A DNA stretch of 8,794 bases from Pseudomonadota bacterium (GTDB lineage: Bacteria; Pseudomonadota; Alphaproteobacteria; UBA9655). The position numbers and the translations under genes are program-made. A model generated the notes under the pieces. The model had not been told where the DNA came from. It saw only the letters and a program-made list of their open reading frames with translations, and searched no databases. Of the stretch, positions 1-3,851 are shown in pieces. The DNA lies in NCBI GenBank assembly GCA_021809225.1, contig JAKBAL010000060.1:1-8794 (forward strand). Direction: 5' to 3'. Position 1 is the stretch's first letter. Each line of letters begins with the position of its first letter.

Positions 1-456
1 TCCATCCTGGGGCTTAGCAGAATGGTAAGACGTGATAAGCTGACGAAGGGATGTTTCTTCTAGCCACCTCGGGAAGTGGTGGCGCAAGGTGTTTTCTGCA
101 CTCAATGCCCCCTTCCCCGTAATGATCAATACGTTTTTAAATCGGCGTTCTTGAGCCTGAAGTAAAAATCTCTCTAAAGCCTCATAGGCGCTCGCAAGGC
201 TCATTCCATGCATATCTAAGCGACTCTCAATCTTAACCTGACGAAGTTCTTTCCGACCGAAAGCTTGAAGTGGTACGGGAGGAAGAGGGCTTTTTACAAT
301 CCTTTTTGAAGGGACTTTTGGGGGTTGGTGTATTTTCGGTAAAAGCTGTTTCCCTGGCTTTGGAAGTGGTGGAGGAACCTTTTTGCGACTTGGCTTCACA
401 TCTTTCACGTTTATAAACCATAATCGCAAATCCTCAGGCGTCAACTTGTCCTTCAT
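1..456 (-). CDS. Smr-domain protein, 3' end cut by window edge
   Basis: The reading frame is open from ATG at 456 down to base 1, giving 152 residues, and the C-terminus lies outside the window. Residues 20-65 are a Pro/Lys-rich linker of low complexity. From about residue 73 a Smr domain begins: LDMHG (80-84, the LDLHG motif), a helix with YEALERFLLQAQ, then VLIITGKG (109-116, the TGKG motif) and a segment with HHFPRWLEE (126-134). In the family these motifs belong to an IF3-C-like fold linked to nucleic-acid binding or nicking; stand-alone short forms are often called SmrA-type. The visible end (SSYHSAKPQDG) matches where most such proteins have only 10-20 residues left. The start is fixed by a 4-bp ATGA overlap with the upstream DUF1284 gene, implying translational coupling. 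The exact substrate is unknown. Confidence 0.9.
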   Translation of the reverse strand, partial: MKDKLTPEDLRLWFINVKDVKPSRKKVPPPLPKPGKQLLPKIHQPPKVPSKRIVKSPLPPVPLQAFGRKELRQVKIESRLDMHGMSLASAYEALERFLLQAQERRFKNVLIITGKGALSAENTLRHHFPRWLEETSLRQLITSYHSAKPQDG

Positions 457-860
457 ACGATCTCACGATGAAGCTTTTTAAGAGTTTCCTCACACACTCC
501 CCAGGTTTTCCACTGACATCCTTCACACGCTTTGTGAAAAGCATCAATTGTCATCTTTTCTTTAAGTCGATCTTTGCCCATTTTCCATGTCACCACATCC
601 CCAGGATAAAGGGATAAGATATGGCTATGGCGCCTATCTAAAGCACGGATTTTTTCTGTCGTCTTACATCCTCTTTCTTCTAAGTTAGGACATGCTCCAC
701 AAATCGAATCACCATCTGCAACAACTTCAATGGGAAGCTCTTCGTTGTCCCGAAGAGCTTCCACAATTTGAGCATAATTTTCAATAAATCCAGCCGAGTA
801 TCCCGCCCCCTGAAACCCAAGAGTACAGAGAAAATGGTGGGGTCGGAAGGAAAGCTTCAT
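453..860 (-). CDS. DUF1284 cysteine-rich protein (possible metal or Fe-S binder)
   Basis: This 135-residue protein opens with FRPHHFLCTLGFQGAGYS, the hallmark of the DUF1284 family (about 130 residues, function unknown, suggested in the family description to be iron-sulphur binding). Seven cysteines are visible: C12, C54, C57, C65, C112, C115 and C123. Six of them form two copies of the same spacing, C-x2-C-x7-C, at 54-65 and 112-123, and His8 and His9 are nearby. This looks like a metal or Fe-S site, but that is inference. There is no signal peptide or membrane segment, so it is probably cytoplasmic. The gene is locked between bioY and the Smr gene by 4-bp ATGA overlaps on both sides, so it is probably translated from the bioY message. 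Its own Shine-Dalgarno is weak, with GCGGGG directly before the ATG. Confidence 0.9.
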   Translation of the reverse strand: MKLSFRPHHFLCTLGFQGAGYSAGFIENYAQIVEALRDNEELPIEVVADGDSICGACPNLEERGCKTTEKIRALDRRHSHILSLYPGDVVTWKMGKDRLKEKMTIDAFHKACEGCQWKTWGVCEETLKKLHREIV

Positions 861-1405
861 CCCCGCTTATAATGGCGAAGAATTTGTAAAGTTGTACACA
901 AAAGGCCAGCTTTTATAATGCCGGGCAAGATGAAGGGAACAACTCCGCTCATAAAGGCATTTGAAAATCCTATGAGGTAGGACAACCACGTTACGCCACA
1001 AGAGAATAAAATGATCGTTCCCATTAAACAAAGAAGGGCATCAGAAATCCATGAATTCAGGGAAAATTTCTCTTTAAGCATTGCCATAAGATACGGCGAG
1101 ATGACAAATCCTACCAAATATCCAAGGGTAGGGCCTGTAAAATGAGTAAGCCCACCCGCAAAGCCATTCAATACAGGAAAACCTGCAGCTGCTAATCCAA
1201 GCCAAATCATAAGGGACTCAAGAGCTCGGCGCGGAGTATAGGTCAAGCCAATCAACATAACCGCAACGGATTGCAAGGTAATCGGCACAGGCTTTAAGGG
1301 AATTTCAACTTGAGAAGCCGCAAAAAGGAGCATCACGCCCCCCAAAACGACCATGAGCTCATTTAAAGCAGTAGACTTTGATTTAATCGTTGAAAGAATT
1401 TGCAT
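857..1405 (-). CDS. bioY: BioY, biotin ECF transporter substrate-binding subunit
   Basis: This 182-residue integral membrane protein is the S component that captures biotin for an energy-coupling-factor transporter. The BioY signature is clear: VPITLQSVAVMLIGLTYTPRRA (40-61), then LGLAAAGFPVLNGFAGG (69-85) and FTGPTLGYLVGF (89-100). About six hydrophobic segments are visible, roughly at 15-30, 44-57, 61-78, 92-110, 120-143 and 151-172. The frame stays open upstream to a TTG at 1501, but I chose the ATG at 1405. It has a strong AGGAGA site 6 bases upstream, and the extra 32 residues do not look like BioY. No bioM or bioN gene is present in the window, so it either works alone or shares an ECF module encoded elsewhere. 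It leads the operon with DUF1284 and Smr. Confidence 0.95.
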   Translation of the reverse strand: MQILSTIKSKSTALNELMVVLGGVMLLFAASQVEIPLKPVPITLQSVAVMLIGLTYTPRRALESLMIWLGLAAAGFPVLNGFAGGLTHFTGPTLGYLVGFVISPYLMAMLKEKFSLNSWISDALLCLMGTIILFSCGVTWLSYLIGFSNAFMSGVVPFILPGIIKAGLLCTTLQILRHYKRG

Positions 1406-1411
1406 CTCTCT

Positions 1412-1417
1412 TCTCCT
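1412..1417 (-). promoter_or_regulatory. Ribosome binding site that sets the bioY start
   Basis: On the minus strand AGGAGA lies 6 bases before the ATG at 1405, in the context AAAAAAGGAGAAGAGAG. This favours the internal ATG over the longer TTG-started frame from 1501. Confidence 0.85.
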
Positions 1418-1431
1418 TTTTTCGTTGTCTG

Positions 1432-1456
1432 CCAGTCGATTCAGTTGCACGACTGG
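1432..1456 (-). promoter_or_regulatory. Hairpin in the bioY leader
   Basis: A perfect 7-bp stem (CCAGTCG pairing with CGACTGG) encloses an 11-base loop and ends about 27 bases upstream of the bioY ATG. It is not followed directly by a U-run, so it is not a standard terminator. It may be a leader RNA structure affecting bioY expression. I know of no biotin riboswitch class that it matches. Confidence 0.4.
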
Positions 1457-1519
1457 AGTGACACCCTGGCATAAGTTATTTAAGAGATCAACCCATACCA
1501 ATCATTGTTAGGGACAAGG

Positions 1520-1547
1520 GCTATAAAAATAATCGCTAGTGGTACAA
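1520..1547 (-). promoter_or_regulatory. Weak candidate promoter for the bioY operon
   Basis: On the minus strand TTGTAC (1542-1547), a 16-bp spacer and TATAGC (1520-1525) form a poor sigma70-like pair about 115 bases upstream of bioY. The -35 half falls inside the outer arm of the nested palindrome at 1536-1722, so the repeat would supply part of the promoter. Both boxes match consensus only partly. Readthrough from the tRNA-Tyr promoter is an alternative source of bioY transcripts. Confidence 0.22.
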
Positions 1548-1584
1548 TTCTTAAACAACTTAGTATATAAACCACGACCCTTGT

Positions 1585-1622
1585 CGTCATTGCGAAGCAT
1601 CGAAGATGCTGAAGCAATCCAG
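1585..1622 (+). repeat. Core repeat copy 1 (CGTCATTGCGA...GCAATCCAG)
   Basis: A 38-bp copy with conserved ends CGTCATTGCGA and GAAGCAATCCAG. Its middle is a private hairpin, AGCATC-GAA-GATGCT, and ATTGC and GCAAT pair around it. The conserved ends resemble dispersed palindromic repeats common in host-associated alphaproteobacteria. Confidence 0.8.
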
Positions 1623-1644
1623 AGCAACCGGTATTACATTGACC

Positions 1645-1674
1645 CTGGATTGCTTCTCTCCGCTCGCAATGACG
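1645..1674 (-). repeat. Core repeat copy 2
   Basis: A 30-bp copy on the minus strand with the same ends as copy 1 and a short middle GCGGAGA. It faces copy 1 with their CAATCCAG ends innermost, separated by 22 bases. Confidence 0.8.
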
Positions 1675-1749
1675 ATCCGGGGGTACGAATTATGACGGTT
1701 TGTTTAAGAATTGTACCACTAGGATCGGAGAGTTTTAAAGGATTGTGCT

Positions 1750-1835
1750 TGGTGGAGGGAGCAGGATTCGAACCTGCGTAGACGTACGTCGGCAGATTTA
1801 CAGTCTGCTGCCTTTGACCGCTCGGCCATCCCTCC
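1750..1835 (-). tRNA. tRNA-Tyr (anticodon GUA)
   Basis: Read on the minus strand, the 86-base molecule has acceptor stem GGAGGGA (1829-1835) pairing with TCCCTCC (1754-1760), discriminator A and an encoded CCA (1750-1752). The anticodon stem GCAGA/TCTGC encloses loop CTGTAAA, so the anticodon is GTA (1799-1801). A long variable arm of the CGACGTACGTC type makes it a class II tRNA, as bacterial tRNA-Tyr is. The T-loop GTTCGAATC is intact. It is transcribed toward bioY and the palindrome at 1536-1722. No separate terminator is visible beyond that palindrome. Confidence 0.97.
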
Positions 1836-1852
1836 ATACAAACACTTCTGAG

Positions 1853-1881
1853 GAAATAGGAGATTTGGCACCATCTGTCAA
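1853..1881 (-). promoter_or_regulatory. Promoter of tRNA-Tyr
   Basis: On the minus strand a consensus -35 TTGACA (1876-1881), a 17-bp spacer and -10 TATTTC (1853-1858) end about 17 bases before the mature tRNA 5' end. This leaves a short leader of roughly 10 bases. Confidence 0.75.
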
Positions 1882-1978
1882 TTGAGAATTGCGTTTATCA
1901 TGTAAAAAATTAACTAGAGCATTCATAAAAAAAGGGTTACCTTCTGCTGAAGTATATTATTTTATGTGGAAAAATCTT

Positions 1979-2404
1979 ATGAAAAAGAATTATTTATATT
2001 TTGCTACTCTATCCTTGTTTCTCCTTGGGCACACAGTTTTTGCTGAGAATGTTTCTATAGATATTGATACGAATGAAAGTCCTTATAAGGGGCAAGCCAT
2101 AAAGTTGGTGGGAGGAATCGCCCGTGCGGGGAAAGAAGAGCCTGAAACTTTTGAAGTCAAAATACACTCTAAAGTCACTGATCAAGCAAATACAGAGCCT
2201 GAAGAATTTCCTTCATTTGACTCAAATAATATTACGAACATTCTCTTTCAATTATACAACGATGACGATGACCAAATCCAGAGTGAGTTACCTCCAACTC
2301 TTCTTGCTTCAACGTTTTTTGAGGCACAGGATTTGATTTTTACTTCTCTTTCGATTAAGATACTTCAATCTGAAATAGTCGTTACTCCCATTTTTAATAA
2401 ATAA
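1979..2404 (+). CDS. Small exported protein of unknown function
   Basis: I do not recognise a family. The frame is open from 1889, but I chose the ATG at 1979 because it begins a textbook signal peptide: two lysines, a hydrophobic core (about residues 6-17), and a likely cut after HTVFA near residue 22. That gives 141 residues, about 119 when mature. An ATG at 1964 in the same frame is a possible alternative start. The Shine-Dalgarno is poor (GGAAAAATCTT before the ATG). The mature part is acidic, with alternating polar and hydrophobic stretches near its start (ENVSIDIDT), a Glu/Pro-rich middle and a run NDDDDQ, and it ends in ILQSEIVVTPIFNK. It has no cysteines once mature. The gene is more AT-rich than its neighbours and stands between two related palindromic elements, which is compatible with later acquisition. 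It could be a periplasmic or secreted factor. Confidence 0.7.
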   Translation: MKKNYLYFATLSLFLLGHTVFAENVSIDIDTNESPYKGQAIKLVGGIARAGKEEPETFEVKIHSKVTDQANTEPEEFPSFDSNNITNILFQLYNDDDDQIQSELPPTLLASTFFEAQDLIFTSLSIKILQSEIVVTPIFNK

Positions 2405-2408
2405 GGTA

Positions 2409-2475
2409 ACCCGTCGGGGTCATCCTTGGCAAAAAAGCTTTGCCTTTGCGGAGATGAGGGTGACACAGTCCGGGT
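2409..2475. repeat. Extended imperfect palindrome just after the 141-residue protein gene
   Basis: Three nested stems are visible: ACCCG with CGGGT (2409-2413, 2471-2475), GTCATCCT with AGGGTGAC (2419-2426, 2457-2464, one G-U pair) and GGCAAA with TTTGCC (2428-2444). It starts 4 bases after the stop codon at 2404. It has no following T-run, so it is either a non-canonical 3' stem for that transcript or another dispersed palindromic repeat. Confidence 0.55.
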
Positions 2476-2559
2476 GAACTGGCGAGTAATTACAATGTTT
2501 TTTATGAAGTTATACCATTTTTAAGAAATAAGTAGCATAATTCTAAACCGTTTAATGTT

Positions 2560-2589
2560 CTGGATTGCTTCGCTCCGCTCGCAATGACG
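2560..2589 (-). repeat. Core repeat copy 3
   Basis: A 30-bp minus-strand copy with ends CGTCATTGCGA and GAAGCAATCCAG. It differs from copy 2 at one base only (GCGGAGC in the middle in place of GCGGAGA). Confidence 0.8.
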
Positions 2590-2601
2590 GGTAGAGAGGG
2601 G

Positions 2602-2638
2602 CGTCATTGCGAGGCCCGTAAGGGCCGCGGCAATCCAG
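2602..2638 (+). repeat. Core repeat copy 4
   Basis: A 37-bp copy with conserved ends and a different middle that forms its own hairpin, GGCCC-GTAA-GGGCC. It lies 12 bases from copy 3 in the opposite orientation. Confidence 0.8.
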
Positions 2639-2679
2639 TATTTTTAGAATGTTAGTTATTTATGATGAATGGTATTATT

Positions 2680-2730
2680 CTGGGTTTCTCTCGCCTCAGC
2701 GTAGCCAGGTTGGAGCTTGCGCCAACCCAG
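2680..2730. repeat. Palindrome downstream of the repeat-protein gene
   Basis: CTGGGTT (2680-2686) pairs with AACCCAG (2724-2730). An alternative inner stem GGTTGG/CCAACC (2708-2713, 2722-2727) has an 8-base loop. It lies about 40 bases past the stop at 2769 on that gene's strand and may act as a 3' stem, but there is no U-run, so I do not call it a terminator. The rest of 2731-2768 shows nothing. Confidence 0.45.
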
Positions 2731-2768
2731 CCTTTAATTTGCAATAGCCAATTGAATAAAACCTAAAA

Positions 2769-3644
2769 TTAGCGCCTTCTTATTCTAGGATGGGTAAGAG
2801 CTGGTCTCCTTGATTGAGAAACGCCACGCGTTGGAGTGGACCTGATAGCCCGCATAGGTTTGGAAATACCACGCGTTGGAGTAGGCCTAATAGTCCGCAT
2901 AGGTTTTGAAATACCACGCCGCGTTGGAGCTGCACGAGAACGAACAGGTTTGGAAATGCCATGCCGCGTTGGAGTGGACCTGACTGTACGAACAGGTTTG
3001 GAAATGCCATGCCGCGTTGGAACGGCTTTAGGCTTCAGAGCGGCTTTGGGAGAAAGCTTCGGAGCGGCTTTGGGAGAAAGCTTCGGAGCAGCCTTAGGAG
3101 GAAGCTTCGGAGCGGCTTTGGGAGAAAGCTTCGGAGCAGCCTTAGGAGGAAGCTTCGGAGCTGCCTTAGCAGTAGGCTTCAAAGCAGCTTTATTTTTAGA
3201 AAGAGGTATAAAAATACCATTTGGAAGAATAACTTTGTTGCTAACTGAGGAAGTTTTAGATGTTCGAACAGTTTTCTTCGTTTTATGAAATGGCCCGAAA
3301 GAACTGCGTTTTTGAACTGTTTCATTCACTTTTTTGGTAAGTATTTGAGAAACCTTAGGTTTATCATTAAACAATACCAACTCACTTATAATAGGACCAA
3401 GCTTTGACACTGCATTCCGAAACTGAGGTTCCTCCATACTCATTAAAAGTGGGACCTTCTTCCAAACGATCCCCTGTGAACCAGAAACATTAGGCCCTTC
3501 ATCTTGTGTCAGCTCAACTCCGGTAAGGCTACGCTTAATCTTGATACCTCTATCGAGCTCATATTCCCCTGTCCAAGGTTTTGTTGCCTTTCCTAAGGAA
3601 GAAAAACATAAAGCAGCAAAAACGAATAATAATAATTTTTTCAT
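2769..3644 (-). CDS. Exported, highly basic tandem-repeat protein
   Basis: I do not recognise a family for this 291-residue protein. The start is secure: ATG at 3644 with AAGGAG 6 bases upstream. Residues 1-20 form a signal peptide (MKKLLLFVFAALCFSSLGKA). Residues 21-150 are non-repetitive, including PNVSGSQGIVWKKVPLLMSM (51-70). The C-terminal half holds two repeat arrays. The first is five 8-residue units KAAPKL(P/S)P (160-199), flanked by degenerate units KAALKPTA and KAALKPKA. The second is four to five 15/16-residue units of the PTR(H)GISKP(V/M)R type (209-285). It ends in RIRRR. The composition is Lys/Arg/Ala/Pro-rich with almost no acidic residues after residue 110, so it is strongly cationic and probably disordered. 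By charge it could bind nucleic acid, lipopolysaccharide or cell wall, or act as a host-directed factor. None of these is shown by the sequence. Confidence 0.8.
   Translation of the reverse strand: MKKLLLFVFAALCFSSLGKATKPWTGEYELDRGIKIKRSLTGVELTQDEGPNVSGSQGIVWKKVPLLMSMEEPQFRNAVSKLGPIISELVLFNDKPKVSQILTKKVNETVQKRSSFGPFHKTKKTVRTSKTSSVSNKVILPNGIFIPLSKNKAALKPTAKAAPKLPPKAAPKLSPKAAPKLPPKAAPKLSPKAAPKLSPKAALKPKAVPTRHGISKPVRTVRSTPTRHGISKPVRSRAAPTRRGISKPMRTIRPTPTRGISKPMRAIRSTPTRGVSQSRRPALTHPRIRRR
2790..3020 (-). repeat. Coding tandem repeat B (PTRxGISKPxR units)
   Basis: This encodes residues 209-285 of the exported repeat protein as units of about 45-48 bases. Most units contain ISKP, followed by V or M and Arg. 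The unit nearest the C-terminus is degenerate (GVSQSRR). Unit length alternates between 16 and 15 residues, so changes have stayed in frame. Confidence 0.85.
3048..3167 (-). repeat. Coding tandem repeat A (24-bp, KAAPKL(P/S)P units)
   Basis: Five consecutive 24-bp units encode residues 160-199. The variable seventh residue follows the order P, S, P, S, S. The near-identity at DNA level (for example repeated GGAGCGGCTTTGGGAGAAAG on the plus strand) suggests recent expansion by slippage or recombination. It also creates long open frames on the opposite strand that are not genes. Confidence 0.9.
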
Positions 3645-3755
3645 AAAACTCTCCTTTTTAATAAAAAGATACTTTCAATAATTCTTCTATGAAGATAACA
3701 TGATTATGAGCATATACCTTTCCTAAGAAAAAATGAAGACATAAGATATCTTTTG

Positions 3756-3784
3756 TAAATAGCGCGTTACCGTTTCATTGACAA
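3756..3784 (-). promoter_or_regulatory. Candidate promoter of the exported repeat protein
   Basis: On the minus strand TTGTCA (3779-3784), a 17-bp spacer and TATTTA (3756-3761) lie about 110 bases upstream of the ATG at 3644. The -35 is good and the -10 is weak. The AT-rich region 3660-3720 offers other possible -10 boxes such as CATAAT. Confidence 0.35.
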
Positions 3785-3851
3785 CGTTTTTTTGCTAAGG
3801 ATTAATAGCGGCAGGGCTGTGGCAAAAAATTTGTTCGCAGGGTTGCCCTTC

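Larger units (their letters stand above)
1536..1722. repeat. Nested palindromic element 1 (MITE-like)
   Basis: Perfect 22-bp inverted arms lie at 1536-1557 and 1701-1722, each starting CTAGTGGTACAATTC when read inward. Inside them two copies of a second repeat face each other (1585-1622 and 1645-1674). The bases between outer arm and core are also weakly complementary, so the whole 187 bp is one imperfect palindrome. ATCG occurs just outside each end (1532-1535 and 1724-1727, the latter after one extra G), which could be a short target duplication or chance. The outer arms resemble those of the element at 2512-2675. No transposase is encoded. It sits between tRNA-Tyr and bioY and could form a long hairpin in a transcript from either strand. 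Confidence 0.75.
2512..2675. repeat. Nested palindromic element 2 (MITE-like)
   Basis: Imperfect outer arms lie at 2512-2547 and 2643-2675: ATACCATT pairs with AATGGTAT and ATTCTAAA with TTTAGAAT, with partial pairing between. They enclose two core repeats at 2560-2589 and 2602-2638. The left arm carries TACCATTTTTAA followed by CATAATTC. In element 1 the corresponding arm, read inward on the minus strand from 1722, has TACAATTCTTAA followed by CATAATTC. The two elements therefore look related and not merely alike in design. The cores here face outward (CAATCCAG ends outermost), the reverse of element 1. No coding capacity is present. Confidence 0.65.

Noticed and set aside
233..421. A 62-residue minus-strand frame
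   Set aside because: It is an out-of-frame shadow of the Smr gene, whose own frame is open from 456 to the edge and carries LDMHG and TGKG.
1403..1501. Longer bioY form starting at TTG 1501
   Set aside because: The added 32 residues are not BioY-like, they cover the leader hairpin, and the ATG at 1405 has a strong ribosome site.
1539..1837. Short open frames on both strands across the palindrome and tRNA-Tyr
   Set aside because: They run through repeat arms and into the tRNA itself; there is no ribosome site or protein-like composition.
3048..3167. Regularly repeated 24-bp units that might suggest a CRISPR array
   Set aside because: The units are contiguous with no unique spacers and lie in frame within a gene.
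2780..3288. Open frames of 76-150 residues on both strands within the repeat-protein gene
   Set aside because: They are by-products of the 24-bp and 45/48-bp coding repeats, which lack stops in several frames. Only the frame ending at 2769 has a ribosome site and a signal peptide.
3786..3850. Possible terminator after the CoA-transferase gene (AGGG-CAA-CCCT, later a T6 run)
   Set aside because: The stem is only 4 bp, and the T-run is separated from it by several bases. The longer pairing GGCAA/TTGCC has a 17-base loop. This is too weak to call.
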